A DNA stretch of 64,000 bases from Pirellulaceae bacterium. Its GTDB lineage: Bacteria > Planctomycetota > Planctomycetia > Pirellulales > Pirellulaceae. This document shows positions 48,001-56,532 of this stretch, piece after piece. The stretch covers positions 24,740 through 88,739 of the forward strand of contig JADYZV010000064.1 of assembly GCA_020852965.1 (NCBI GenBank), read 5' to 3'. Both the position numbers and the translations under genes were made by a program. The notes beneath the pieces were generated by a model that searched no databases, was not told the DNA's origin, and was given only the letters and a program-made list of their open reading frames with translations. Numbering within the stretch: position 1 is the first letter of the stretch; every line of letters starts with the position of its first letter.

Positions 48001-48430
48001 AATCGAGTCGGTCTCCGCTCCCATTCTCAACCGCGCTCAAGACAAGTCCGGAATCTCGTTCATTTGTTGCGAAGACACATCGCTCCAATTCGTGCGTCTC
48101 AACATCCCAGTGAAGCACCTCGATACTGCCAATTTCTTGTTTGAGTTCCAGGAACGAACCGAGTAAGCGAATCGTCTTTCCCATAGCCAATTCTGCCCGA
48201 CTATCTTGAAATACATGTTTACCTCCCTCGCGATCAACAAAAATCCAGTCCGTTCCGGAGCGCGTTAGTGTCGGAAACCAAGAAGTTGTCCAACCCGCTC
48301 CAAGAGGTGTCGACTCCGATTGTGTAAGCCCAGTGCGATAGCGTCGAGTCCATCTGAGGGGCATCCGACCTGGCAAATGGAAATCGTCGCGATCAAGCTC
48401 CACCTGCCCTGTTGCAATATCAATTGCCAT
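45014..48430 (-). CDS. RHS-repeat polymorphic toxin
   Basis: 1138 residues from ATG 48430 (AGAGG upstream; TTG 48436 is less likely). It starts with the DUF6531-like segment common in RHS proteins (VELDRDDFHLPGRMPLRWTR), has over twenty YD repeats (YDEFGNRDSITDALGNVTQI), and ends its core with GLHYNRFRYYSPDVGRYISQ and DPIALSGGLNLYAYATNP-IDPLGL. The repeats form a shell that encloses the toxin and is autocleaved near DPLGL. The C-terminal domain after it (about 115 residues; HVGLRPDHQGG, DQALWRNVTGQVG, LERNLNRGCGT) matches no toxin family I recognise. With vgrG and a PAAR-like gene in the same operon, type VI delivery is likely. Confidence 0.95.
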   Translation of the reverse strand: MAIDIATGQVELDRDDFHLPGRMPLRWTRRYRTGLTQSESTPLGAGWTTSWFPTLTRSGTDWIFVDREGGKHVFQDSRAELAMGKTIRLLGSFLELKQEIGSIEVLHWDVETHELERCVFATNERDSGLVLSAVENGSGDRLDLVWNGDGRLTTIRQSAEQRAISILYRPDGRIDSIALENSPDPTLVRYVYDQLSRLVAVVNRRELAHRYAYDDHSRLKEEILPDGAVYSYQYDDLNRCVAFTGLDRYNEKRLRYMDPIGTTVVTDSYGVTKTFRSLPSGQIGSALSSTGGKRETNYDDFGRIVEQIDEIGASTKYTYDEFGNRDSITDALGNVTQITYNEFHQPTSMTDPSGATWKREYNGRRLLSASVNPLGARWQFEYDSGGNPIRITDPQGFVRTLRYENGMLREETDFLGHVTSYKWDPFGRLVERIGPIGDVTCFRYDPSGNLVSVAQPDGTCVLASYDSGDNLSSYTDANGSCQTYRYGPCGRLLKRSDALGHTTHYEWGTEPDRLLAVVNEKKERYSYIYDTEGRMVEEISFDGRHHQFTYDAAGNCSSFINGNGECIRYKHDLLGRLVEETLPTGEKAVFAYDPVGRMVGGTNADSQVEFKYDPTGLLIQETQDKEWVRKEYNKSGELIHVTTSLAHDVSYELDANGRVAKLKMSGNRVIGFERDARGLEIRRSMAGKLKLEQRYDSMGRLVQQQVSSHESSAVQVNASAVVRESSAANDVERYFTYDKGGLLVANLDSRWGATEYVYDPAARLVGSYSANNHREEFTYDECNNLSTIYQQNGTSKTREHFYDTGNRLLKSEDTKFDYDADGRLIRKVERASGAEPTVWQYKWDAKGQLRELISPNGERCTYNYDAFGRRVSKKVLNQTSRFLWDEDVIIQVVKNAELAEAWIFERAGFAPLAKVDDQGMCTIINDHLGTPREVFDSSGNLQEAMRVTSWGAFDQDQVSSRTFPIRLPGQWYDDESGLHYNRFRYYSPDVGRYISQDPIALSGGLNLYAYATNPINWIDPLGLAVSANTALPDVLTRGVHVNVGMPTGRPIHVGLRPDHQGGVAIVPADPRARALANSSNPRDQALWRNVTGQVGTFLDNPANRQKMASVAGAAKSAFPRRGAEFAHLERNLNRGCGT

Positions 48431-48472
48431 GACCAATGCCTCTGATTTCTAACTTAGGATTTCTGTTGCAGT

Positions 48473-49258
48473 TTAACTACATCCGCAGCTTCGCCTGCCG
48501 GCTCGATTCACTCCTGCGCTTACCCCCGCGCTCACGGCACCTTGGGCCGCATTGACGGCAATGCCGCGAACCATGGCGGCTACGCTAACTCCAACCAGTA
48601 CATTGCTAAAGCCCAATGCGGCTGCGTTGGGGACGATTGGCAAATCGCTACAGGATGTTGACATGAGCGGGGCCACGAAAGCGAGCGGTCCACCATTGAC
48701 GGTAACGTTCGGGCTGCCAATGGCTACCGAGCCTTGAGCTCCAGGATAGGGAAGCGGAGGCAATAGCAACTTGACCCAGGTCATCCATTTCGTGTAAGCG
48801 GCAAAACTACCCTTGATCGATCCCCATGTAGTCTGACTATTCGTGGTGTCGACGCCCGTGACGTCCTTCAAGAATTTGCCCGCCGCCGAATCGGGTTTGA
48901 CAAACAGCGACGAAATACCAGCGATGGCCATGTTGGCGAGCAGCGTCAAGGCGACCAACATCAACTGTTTGGGGACGTTCAATAAGTGTCTACGCCAATA
49001 CCCCATGTTCATCGCCGCTGGTGGAACCGGAAGCCCTTGCGGAATGTGCGCACTATATCCCATGGCTCCGGACGTAGCCGCGGGCATCGAATTGATCAAC
49101 GTGTTGATTTTAGGAAATGCAGGGGTCAGCCATAGATAGATGCTTCCGAAATACGGATGGGGGACCATCGGTATCGGTGCGGGAGCGGGCGGGATAATGA
49201 TCGTGTGCAGATCAAGCCCGATCACGGTGTCTCCCATTTTTGCTGCGGGCCATAACAT
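48473..49258 (-). CDS. PAAR-like spike-tip protein with hydrophobic segments
   Basis: 261 residues. The N-terminus (KMGDTVIGLDLHTIIIPP, PMVPHPYFGSIY) and C-terminal strands (GSVAIGSPNVTVNGGPLAFV) resemble PAAR/DUF4150-type proteins that cap the VgrG spike. Between them lie hydrophobic helices (LMLVALTLLANMAIAGISS), and Ala/Gly-rich ones follow, as in RHS-associated PAAR proteins with membrane segments. The ATG at 49258 lies 2 bases after the stop of the preceding gene. It sits directly before the RHS toxin, whose N-terminus lacks its own PAAR domain, so the two probably dock as separate chains. Confidence 0.75.
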   Translation of the reverse strand: MLWPAAKMGDTVIGLDLHTIIIPPAPAPIPMVPHPYFGSIYLWLTPAFPKINTLINSMPAATSGAMGYSAHIPQGLPVPPAAMNMGYWRRHLLNVPKQLMLVALTLLANMAIAGISSLFVKPDSAAGKFLKDVTGVDTTNSQTTWGSIKGSFAAYTKWMTWVKLLLPPLPYPGAQGSVAIGSPNVTVNGGPLAFVAPLMSTSCSDLPIVPNAAALGFSNVLVGVSVAAMVRGIAVNAAQGAVSAGVSAGVNRAGRRSCGCS

Positions 49259-49260
49259 CG

Positions 49261-49683
49261 CTAATTTTCCTTGCTCGAATGCTGCCGAATCTCGGAGACT
49301 TCCGTCCAACCTGTCACACGCGTACGCTTGAGCGTCCCATCCACCGTGTCGCCGAGCTGAATCTGGTCGTACTGTTCTCGGCTGACGTAGCCCACAAGTT
49401 GCTTACCATCAGCGTCCAAAATCAAAGTTGGCAATGCGTCCATTTCTTCCGATGAGACCCAGGGGCGACCATTGATGATCTTCGTGTGGTAGCTAGACCC
49501 CGGTTCGTATATCTGTTTGTCCTCGACCGTCGCGGTAAACTCGACTTTCGCTAGGCCAACCGAATTGACTAGCGTGAACAATCCGAAGAGACAAAGTATG
49601 GCTAAGGGAATTCCCAAGGCTCTCAGTACGATCTGCGTTCGCGAAGGAATCCCCGACGTGGCGGGGGGCACGGATGGACTCAT
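49261..49683 (-). CDS. small single-pass membrane protein in the vgrG operon
   Basis: 140 residues. The ATG at 49683 overlaps the stop of the DUF2169 gene (ATGA). One membrane helix (about 21-42, ALGIPLAILCLFGLFTLVNS) is followed by a soluble, mostly beta domain (about 45-140), probably exported. No family recognised. Its place between chaperone-like and spike genes suggests a part in effector handling or immunity. Confidence 0.75.
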   Translation of the reverse strand: MSPSVPPATSGIPSRTQIVLRALGIPLAILCLFGLFTLVNSVGLAKVEFTATVEDKQIYEPGSSYHTKIINGRPWVSSEEMDALPTLILDADGKQLVGYVSREQYDQIQLGDTVDGTLKRTRVTGWTEVSEIRQHSSKEN

Positions 49684-50804
49684 GCGATTTGAACCTCCAA
49701 CTTCGTTAACTGAGGAAGCCAATCCAACCCCGGGTACTCAATTGCGGCTCGCCAGACCATATCCAGTTGTCGCGCCTCCATGTCGATCATCAACGTGTGC
49801 AAGACGACTTCTGGCTCTTGGCTTCCCTCACCAATGTCGATCGCGATGCTCGGTCGATCCTCGGGAGTATGAAAACGAAATTCTCCCTCAGGCGACAGAT
49901 TCCTCGTGACTACCGGCTGGCTGCCCGATAGGTAAGGGAGGGACAGTTCAGCCGATGCGCCGCTGAAATACTTGAAATCCATATCGGGGAGCTTGGTTTG
50001 TTCGTAGGCGGCGCGTTGCTCCTTGGGAACTAGCGGCGCGTACGCTTTGCGAAGCTCTTGTTCGGTGGGGCGATCGCCGGGCATGATGCCGGCCAGCGAA
50101 GCCCGCGGTTGCCACGTCTTCGGACACCAACCAAAGCAAGCCGGCCACGGCTGCTCTGCCCAGTTGCGAACAAAGTCGCCGACACAAAGATTGTCGGGCG
50201 TCAGTCGATGATGCGGGTCTTCTACATTGGGGAGCGTGCGGCCCTGGACCGCCTTGCGCGAATTGGCGATCACAAACCCCCGCCCCAGCGGATTGCGAGG
50301 GTACGGATAGGGACAATCAGGCATCGAAAAAACATCCACCCCACCGTAGGCCCTTTCGTATTTCAAATCCATGACCGCAAATGGCTTGGGGTCGGTAAAT
50401 GTCGGTTGGGAACCGGTGAAATTCGCGATGCGGTCGCCAACCACCAACAAGCTGCGTCCAATCTTTCCAATATGAAACTCGACGAACAATTGCTGACAAG
50501 CTTGCTCGCCTGGCGCATGGGCCTGGCCGTTGATGACGACATCCGTGGCGAGTTTATATGGCACAAAATCACTCTCGTAGCGCACCGAAGAGGTGACGGG
50601 CTCAATCCATGGAACATCACCCGCATTCAGGGGCCGATCCTCTTCGGCCCGCGCCGCCACCGCGCTCGGGACGATCACGTAGGAACGCTTGAGCAGACAA
50701 CTCAAAATGGGCTGCCCCGAAGGCAATTGACCAGGCAGTATCGTGTAGCTACCGGGCCGGGCTGCTTTGTCCACCGCGTCGTCCGTGGCTGCTGTAGCTT
50801 GCAT
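49680..50804 (-). CDS. DUF2169 protein, second copy
   Basis: 374 residues. Conserved DUF2169 features are the opening VLVKRSY-like strand (CLLKRSYVIVPSA), YERAYGGVD, YPRNPLGRGFV and the final MVWRAAIEYPG. DUF2169 proteins are encoded with vgrG, PAAR and effector genes in type VI clusters and are thought to be effector adaptors or chaperones. This copy is clearly paralogous to the upstream one. Its ATG follows the other's TAA by one base, with GGAGG inside the previous coding region, so translation is coupled. Confidence 0.9.
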   Translation of the reverse strand: MQATAATDDAVDKAARPGSYTILPGQLPSGQPILSCLLKRSYVIVPSAVAARAEEDRPLNAGDVPWIEPVTSSVRYESDFVPYKLATDVVINGQAHAPGEQACQQLFVEFHIGKIGRSLLVVGDRIANFTGSQPTFTDPKPFAVMDLKYERAYGGVDVFSMPDCPYPYPRNPLGRGFVIANSRKAVQGRTLPNVEDPHHRLTPDNLCVGDFVRNWAEQPWPACFGWCPKTWQPRASLAGIMPGDRPTEQELRKAYAPLVPKEQRAAYEQTKLPDMDFKYFSGASAELSLPYLSGSQPVVTRNLSPEGEFRFHTPEDRPSIAIDIGEGSQEPEVVLHTLMIDMEARQLDMVWRAAIEYPGLDWLPQLTKLEVQIA

Positions 50805-50805
50805 G

Positions 50806-51918
50806 TTAGGCGACCTCCGCCACTAGGTTTTTTACTTCTTGCCATTTGCGGTACTCACCGATAGCGTGAGTCCCCGACCAAATCATGTCGAGTCGCAAGT
50901 GGCTCGGCTCAATCAGGACCGTCAGCAACTTGGTCGGCAGGACTTCCCCGCCGCGCCCGAGGTCGAGGGCTATGGTGGGTTGGTCGCCGGGCAACGCAAA
51001 ACGCAAATCACCTTCGGGCGTCAAGCCATGTAGATGCATTGGCTCGTCACCGCGAAGATCATCGAAGGATAGGCCAAAGGAGGCACCGTTGGCAAACTTC
51101 AAATGATCGGGCGCAAGCCGCTGCTGTAACGAGAGCGAAGCGTAGTCCTCAGGTAACCAACCCATGGATTGTTCCCGAAGCGTCGCGCCGGCATCGAGAA
51201 AGGGAGGACGAGCGCCAATCAGACCACAACGCGGAAACCATGTCTTTTGTCGCCACCCCAAACCTTGCGGAAGGGGTTGCAAGTGCCAACGGTGCGGGTC
51301 TCCAATGAAAATGTTTTGCGGCGTCAACCGATGCTCGGCCGATTCAATGTTCGGCAGCCGTAACCCCTGCACGGCCTCGCGTACGTTGTTCAGTACGACT
51401 CCAACTCCTTGCATGTTTCTGGGGTACCAAAACGGGATTTTCTCGTCGCTCTTTGTGTCCCACCCACCATAGGAACGTTCGTAACGGATCGGCATCACTT
51501 CGAAAGGTTGCGGATCGGAAAAGCTGGGTAGTCCCCCAGGAACATGATGACATTGTCGATCACCGCTGACCAGGAGCGTTACTGCCAAGCGATTGGCAAT
51601 GCCGACACTGACTTGTCGTTGGTGGCAAGGCTTTCCTTGCGCTGCATAGGCTTCGCCCACGATCACTACGTCGGTCCAGTTTTTGTCCGAAGCCAGTTCC
51701 GATTCAAACTTAACCGTCGACGTTTCTGGATCCCCATCGTCATAGTACTCGTCGATCTTGCGAAACGCTTCGTCATTATCAAGGCGTATTGCAACCGAAT
51801 CGGGAATAATCTGATACGACCGTTTGACCAGCACCGAGACCGAACTGGTGCCGAAACTAGGGGAACTAGTTATCAACTCAACTTGGCCGTTTGAGACTGA
51901 ATTCGTAGCGGGAGTCAT
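50806..51918 (-). CDS. DUF2169 protein, first copy
   Basis: 370 residues, ATG 51918. Shows the same signature order as its neighbour: VSVLVKRSYQIIPDS, RYERSYGGWD, YPRNMQGVGVVLNN and the C-terminal LDMIWSGTHAIGEY. It lies 21 bases after vgrG. The presence of two different DUF2169 proteins in one operon may mean a heterodimeric adaptor or one for the PAAR-like protein and one for the RHS toxin; I cannot tell which. Confidence 0.9.
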   Translation of the reverse strand: MTPATNSVSNGQVELITSSPSFGTSSVSVLVKRSYQIIPDSVAIRLDNDEAFRKIDEYYDDGDPETSTVKFESELASDKNWTDVVIVGEAYAAQGKPCHQRQVSVGIANRLAVTLLVSGDRQCHHVPGGLPSFSDPQPFEVMPIRYERSYGGWDTKSDEKIPFWYPRNMQGVGVVLNNVREAVQGLRLPNIESAEHRLTPQNIFIGDPHRWHLQPLPQGLGWRQKTWFPRCGLIGARPPFLDAGATLREQSMGWLPEDYASLSLQQRLAPDHLKFANGASFGLSFDDLRGDEPMHLHGLTPEGDLRFALPGDQPTIALDLGRGGEVLPTKLLTVLIEPSHLRLDMIWSGTHAIGEYRKWQEVKNLVAEVA

Positions 51919-51939
51919 GATTGTGTAGATACTTATAGA

Positions 51940-53997
51940 TCAAGGATTGAGCATGACCATGCCGCCCTTGACGGTATTGGTGGCAGAGCCTTCCGAAAGC
52001 ACGATCGCTCCTTTGGTCTCATGCTGCGAGTCGGCGTAGGAATGCACGATCCCCCCTTTGACCGTCGCCATAGTACCCCCTTTGACAATCACGTTGACTC
52101 CTTCCAAGGTGATGGATCCGTCAGCGAGCATCTCCAGCTTGCTTGCACCGGTTAGCAGTGTGATCTTGTTGGCTGCCTTAATCAACGTTTCCCCAGCGGT
52201 CGTTTCGATGGTGATATTGTTCTTGACCGTGGTGACTTGCGTCGCATTGTAAGTCTCCGTCAGAGCGCCTTCGACATGGTATTTGGCCGTGTTGGCGGCG
52301 ACCTTATGTTCGTAAGCGCCTTCGCTAATCGTGATCTTAGTAAGCTTTTTAATCGTCTCGGTATGGGTGCCATTGACGGTGATGGTGCGGTCGTTGTGCA
52401 CCGTTTGCGTGTCGTCGTGTTCAACCGTAGTCGCCATGTCGTATTGAGCATGAACATTGATCTTCTCTTTTCCGGGAGTGTCGTCCATCGACATCTCGTT
52501 GTAGCCCGAACCCTTGTAGGTCTTGGTCTTGATGCCACTGATCGTCTTGGAGGCGGGTAGACCGAAGGGAGGCATCGATTCTTTGTGATACAACCGCCCC
52601 GTAACCAAGGGGCGGTCTAGATCTCCTTCCAAAAACGAGACGACGACCTCTTCACCCACACGTGGGATGTCAATTCCGCCGAAGCCGACTCCAGCGTGAA
52701 CTTGGCTGACACGCATCCAACACGAGGTGTTTTCGTCGCGTTTGCCTTCGCGATCCCAATGGAATTGAACCTTCACGCGTCCAAACTCGTCGGTGTAAAT
52801 CTCTTCACCGGCTGGGCCTACCACGACCGCCGTCTGCACGCTAGGTAGATAGGGTCGAGGTGTTTTGCGCGGAGGCCGAAATTGGCTTTCCTTGGGCATG
52901 CAGCAGAACTGGTTCGAATAACTGTCCCCCTGACCCTGCCCAGAGAAGGTGCCGGCTTGTGTGGCCGAATGCGTGATCGATGTAATTAGGTAACTCTTCC
53001 CCTCTTCATCGGGACAACTGTGATGCTTGGTCAATTTGAAGGTATAACCGGGGCTGAAGCTCTTGCAGAAACTGGAGCCTTGCACCAAGTTAAAACGCGA
53101 CTCTTCTTCCTCCATGCGGCGGATGACTTCCTTCTCGCCATCATCCTTCTGTTCGTACTCGCCCGGAAAGTCGAACACCTCGTAGCCGCTGTTGTTCGAC
53201 AGCGGAATCGAGCTATGTTTGGCCGCGTTGACTTTTAAGCTGGTAGATGGTTGCTTGAAGTCGTAGTCGGTCTGTTCATATTTCCCAGGTACAAACTCGT
53301 ACATATGCTCCCAGGAGCTGATGGTGTCAATTGCAATCTGACCTCCCTCCGCCGGATGGAATTCGACTTTCGACTCGGGGGCGTCTTGGTAATTCGGCTG
53401 ATCGGAAAGAATCAGCGTATGCTTGTCCTGTTCGTGCCGGAAATAATAGAACACGCCATACTGTTCGAGCGTACGGGTCAAAAAGTTGAAATCGGTCTCG
53501 CGGTACTGGACACAATGCTCAACTTTTCGTGCCTTGAGAATCGAAGCCGCTCCCGCCTCGTTCCAAGTCTGCACATGTCCATAACTCTCGACTCGTTTAA
53601 AGACTTCGTCGATCACCTCTTGAATCGATTTTTCGAGCTTTTCTGGCAAGTAGACAAAACAGCGGGCCGCTCGCGTTAGAAACCACAGCCAGGGAACCAA
53701 CCGTACCCGATACATCCGCGACGGGGCCGATTTGTCATCCTGCGTCTTGCTAAAGTCACCAGCCCACATGTGACTGATGTAACCATGCACAAATCTTGGC
53801 TCCTCGTCGCCTCGGTCTATCTTGACCGCCAACGGTTGACCTATGATCTCCTCCGGCTTCAATTTGTCCTTGGGGGAGGCGATCGTCAACGAGAATTCGT
53901 AGGGCTGAGAAATCTCCTCACGGCCCGACAGCGAAGTGACGATCGCCTTGTCACCAAACAGCCCACTGGGAATCAACTCGAGCAATCGCTTGGCCAT
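51940..53997 (-). CDS. vgrG: VgrG, type VI secretion spike protein
   Basis: 685 residues, ATG 53997. The gp27-like hub fills about 1-370 (FSLTIASPKDKL, YRETDFNFLTRTLEQYGVFYYF is the hallmark stretch). The gp5-like OB fold follows (about 395-480, TDEFGRVKVQFHWDREG, CWMRVSQVHAGVGFGG, PRVGEEVVVSFLEGD). The C-terminus is a Thr/Val-rich beta-helix needle with repeats (about 510-685, VHNDRTITVNGTHTETI). No extra effector domain is fused at the end, so cargo must be the separate PAAR-like and RHS proteins. First gene of a seven-gene minus-strand operon running to 44445. No sheath or baseplate genes are in the window. Confidence 0.97.
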   Translation of the reverse strand: MAKRLLELIPSGLFGDKAIVTSLSGREEISQPYEFSLTIASPKDKLKPEEIIGQPLAVKIDRGDEEPRFVHGYISHMWAGDFSKTQDDKSAPSRMYRVRLVPWLWFLTRAARCFVYLPEKLEKSIQEVIDEVFKRVESYGHVQTWNEAGAASILKARKVEHCVQYRETDFNFLTRTLEQYGVFYYFRHEQDKHTLILSDQPNYQDAPESKVEFHPAEGGQIAIDTISSWEHMYEFVPGKYEQTDYDFKQPSTSLKVNAAKHSSIPLSNNSGYEVFDFPGEYEQKDDGEKEVIRRMEEEESRFNLVQGSSFCKSFSPGYTFKLTKHHSCPDEEGKSYLITSITHSATQAGTFSGQGQGDSYSNQFCCMPKESQFRPPRKTPRPYLPSVQTAVVVGPAGEEIYTDEFGRVKVQFHWDREGKRDENTSCWMRVSQVHAGVGFGGIDIPRVGEEVVVSFLEGDLDRPLVTGRLYHKESMPPFGLPASKTISGIKTKTYKGSGYNEMSMDDTPGKEKINVHAQYDMATTVEHDDTQTVHNDRTITVNGTHTETIKKLTKITISEGAYEHKVAANTAKYHVEGALTETYNATQVTTVKNNITIETTAGETLIKAANKITLLTGASKLEMLADGSITLEGVNVIVKGGTMATVKGGIVHSYADSQHETKGAIVLSEGSATNTVKGGMVMLNP

Positions 53998-54301
53998 GCC
54001 GTGAACTCACTTAAAATGGAATCGGTCTGAGAAGTCGTATCACCGCGACCAATGCCATTGTCGAGCTAACGACCTACAAGTTGCGTGCTAAATCTGTATT
54101 TCCTGCTGCTGTCTGGAATCGCAGTATATCAGATGGGGGGGATGGCGAGTCAGCGTGATTGCCAATCATTTTTTGGAGAAACGGCCAGCGATCGTATTGC
54201 ACGGGAACGAAGCAGCACCGCTTCGGTCGACATCCTGGAATCGCCGCGAAAATCAGAAGCTGACAGACGTGGGCGTGCGGCGAGGCTGGGGCTAAGCCTG
54301 A

Positions 54302-54634
54302 CAACAATTGCGGAGCACCCGTAGGACCGAACTGGAAGCGGAGTTTCCCCCGCACGTCGTCAACGAGTGGCTGGGGCACGATAGCACCACTGCGGAGCGT
54401 CACTATCTGCAAGTCACCCCCGAGCATTTGCATCGGGCGGCGATGATGCGGACGGTGCCAGACGAGCCAATCCGTACTGCGTCCCGTACTGAGTCCCGTA
54501 CTGAGGAACCGCACAGAACAGGGGAGAATAGCCGCCCTAGCAAAAAAAGAAACCCCGGAAAACCAAGGCTTTCCAGGGTTAGCAATGCCGTAAAGTACCC
54601 CCGCAAGGACTCGAACCTTGGACCCGCTGATTAA
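54302..54634 (+). pseudogene. C-terminal remnant of a tyrosine recombinase/integrase
   Basis: The frame begins after a stop at 54299-54301 and encodes QQLRSTRRTELEAEFP, HVVNEWLGHD and AERHYLQVTPEH, the last catalytic part of a phage-type integrase: box II Arg, the GH motif and the nucleophile Tyr. The box II His is replaced by Gln and everything upstream is missing. Similarity is visible to about 54448; the rest runs into the tRNA gene on the other strand. It lies just beyond the 3' end of tRNA-Lys, the usual place for an integrase of a tRNA-targeting element. It should be inactive. Confidence 0.8.
54542..54580 (-). terminator. Rho-independent terminator of the tRNA-Lys gene
   Basis: On the minus strand, AACCCTGGAAA pairs with TTTTCCGGGGTT over a 7-base loop and is followed by TTCTTTTTTT. 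It begins 15 bases after the tRNA 3' end. Confidence 0.85.
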
Positions 54635-54669
54635 GAGTCAGCTGCTCTAACCAACTGAGCTACGGAGGC
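54596..54669 (-). tRNA. tRNA-Lys (anticodon CTT)
   Basis: 74 bases fold into a full cloverleaf: acceptor GCCTCCG/CGGGGGT (one G-U at the first pair, one U-G), D arm GCTC/GAGC, anticodon arm GCTGA-CTCTTAA-TCAGC giving CTT, variable GGGTC, T arm with TTCGAGT. The 3' CCA is not encoded. It reads AAG codons. Its 3' end faces the integrase remnant and the vgrG island. Confidence 0.97.
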
Positions 54670-54950
54670 GTGTGCATGGTGTTGGTCAACTGTGTTCAGG
54701 ATGTTAAACAAACCAGCAAAAGTCGCAAGCCCCGTTTGCGCCCTGCCGGGGCTCGATGGCAGGTTTTTTGGCTAGAGACCGCCGGGATTTGCAGATGGGG
54801 CTGAGTTTTTCCAGGGAGGTGGGCGTTTCAGATGCTCGGTGGGGGCGAAACCAGCGAAACCATCGGGCCGGCGAGGGGTTTATCATTAGTTGCCAATTAA
54901 ACTAAGTATGCCCTAATTGCGTTCCATTTGCGACTTCAAAGGAAGTGATC

Positions 54951-56318
54951 ATGCGTTCATATCTTTGCGCTCTGGCCCTGGCGGCCTGCATGCTCTCACC
55001 CGCGCTAGCACAGCCTCCTTGGGGAGGTGGTGGTAGCTGGGGACGTGGCGGCGACGAAGGAGGCGGACGCGGCGGACCGGGCGGCGGTAGCTGGGGACGC
55101 GGCGGTGGAGATGAAGGGGGCGGACGCAGTGGATGGGGGGGCGGACGCGGTGGCGGAGATGAAGGTGGTGGTCGCAGTGGACGAAGCGGTTTTAACCCTG
55201 CCGATATGCTCAAACGCTTCGACAGCAACGGCAATAACATGATCGACCCCGACGAAGTCCAAGGACCGGCGCAGTTCTTTCTACAGCGATTGGCGCAGAA
55301 TAATCCTGAAATCGATCTCAAGAAACCTGTTCCCATCGACAAGCTCGTCGGCGAAATGGATCGCATGCGCGGTGGGCGTGGCGGCGAAAGCGATGCGGGC
55401 GAAGAGGCGGCGAGCAATGAGCCCAAGTTGCTGGTTCCAGATTTTAGCTTGAAGAGTGAGCCGGAGCCGATCCCCGGCTTTGGCGCAGCTAGCTCCCTGT
55501 TCAATGTGAAAGTCGAGGATCGTGATCTGAAGGAAGCCGAAGATCGTATGAGACGCTACGATTCCAACAAAGATGGTCAGCTCAGCGCAGACGAACTCAA
55601 ATCGGGCCGCTGGTCGGACGATCCGCTGCAATACGACCGCAATCGCAATGGCAGTCTCGATAAGTCGGAGCTGGCGGTGCGCTATGCCAATCGTCGCGTC
55701 AACGAACAGGCTAAGGACGAAGCCAAGAACAATTCTCGCTCGCGTCGCGGTGGCGATTCGAATGGTTGGAGTCGCAGCGACAATCAGTCCGAGGATAAGA
55801 AAGAAATCGCCGCGCGATTTGGTGATGCCAAGAGTTATCGCTCGACTGCGACTGGCAAGACCAGTGGGCTCCCCGATTTCTTCGCGCGCAGCGATGCCAA
55901 CGCAGACGGGCAAGTTACCATGAATGAATTCAGTAGCTCTTGGACCCAAGAGACATTGGAAGAATTTCAAAAGTGGGATCTGAATCGCGACGGTATCATT
56001 CTGCCGCGTGAGTGCGTCGCGGCCCTCGCCGGAGGTGCTCGTGTGAGTGGAATGACGGCGAGCAGTGCGCCAGCGACTGGGGACGCTACGAGCAAAAGTT
56101 CAACAACCAGTTCAGGGACTGCCGCGAGTGGTGCGCCTGCGGTTGGGTCTGCGGAAATGGATTTGGCCCAACGTGTGGTCGGCAGGTACGATACCAACGG
56201 GGATGGCCAACTTACCGCTAACGAATGGGAAAAAATGACAATCGTACCGGTGGGGGCTGACAGCAATGGGGATGGAGTCCTTACCGTCGAGGAGTATGCA
56301 ATTTTCCGCAATAAGTAG
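54951..56318 (+). CDS. secreted Gly-rich protein with multiple EF-hands
   Basis: 455 residues from ATG 54951 (AAAGGAAG upstream). A signal peptide ends at ALAQ. Residues about 20-80 are Gly/Arg/Trp/Glu-rich repeats (GGGSWGRGG, GDEGGGRSG). Then follow about seven EF-hand loops with the Asp-x-Asn-x-Asp/Asn-Gly pattern, for example DSNGNNMIDPDE, DSNKDGQLSADE, DRNRNGSLDKSE, DANADGQVTMNE, DLNRDGIILPRE, DTNGDGQLTANE, DSNGDGVLTVEE. It should bind several calcium ions outside the cytoplasm. Such EF-hand proteins are common in planctomycetes; the role is unknown. The GC-rich repeat DNA yields long open frames in other frames that are not genes. Confidence 0.88.
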   Translation: MRSYLCALALAACMLSPALAQPPWGGGGSWGRGGDEGGGRGGPGGGSWGRGGGDEGGGRSGWGGGRGGGDEGGGRSGRSGFNPADMLKRFDSNGNNMIDPDEVQGPAQFFLQRLAQNNPEIDLKKPVPIDKLVGEMDRMRGGRGGESDAGEEAASNEPKLLVPDFSLKSEPEPIPGFGAASSLFNVKVEDRDLKEAEDRMRRYDSNKDGQLSADELKSGRWSDDPLQYDRNRNGSLDKSELAVRYANRRVNEQAKDEAKNNSRSRRGGDSNGWSRSDNQSEDKKEIAARFGDAKSYRSTATGKTSGLPDFFARSDANADGQVTMNEFSSSWTQETLEEFQKWDLNRDGIILPRECVAALAGGARVSGMTASSAPATGDATSKSSTTSSGTAASGAPAVGSAEMDLAQRVVGRYDTNGDGQLTANEWEKMTIVPVGADSNGDGVLTVEEYAIFRNK

Positions 56319-56465
56319 GGAACGTTGCAGATCACGATTGTTTTGCCCACGAATCACGCGAATGAGCGCGAATTCTATGCGGCCTGAATTCGTGTTCGGT
56401 CGTGAAGGATTTTGAAATGGGTTAGCGATTGTCGTCAGCAAGTTCGGATTGCTTGGATGAAGATT

Positions 56466-56532
56466 CCGACGACGGAGCGTCGGGCTACATTAATTCGGGG
56501 AGGATTCCGACGACGGAGCGTCGGGCTACATT
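56466..56532. repeat. two copies of a 26-bp palindromic REP-like repeat
   Basis: Copies at 56466-56491 and 56507-56532 are identical and contain the hairpin CCGACG-ACGGAG-CGTCGG. The second ends on the stop codon of the minus-strand MutS-family gene. A third, one-mismatch copy is at 60419-60444, also on a stop codon. Confidence 0.85.

Noticed and set aside
44445..53997. A complete type VI secretion system
   Set aside because: Only spike, adaptor and cargo genes are present; no TssB, TssC, TssK, TssM, Hcp or ClpV homologue is seen.
54902..55504. Pro/Arg-rich minus-strand frame opposite the EF-hand gene
   Set aside because: Produced by the GC-rich Gly repeats on the other strand.
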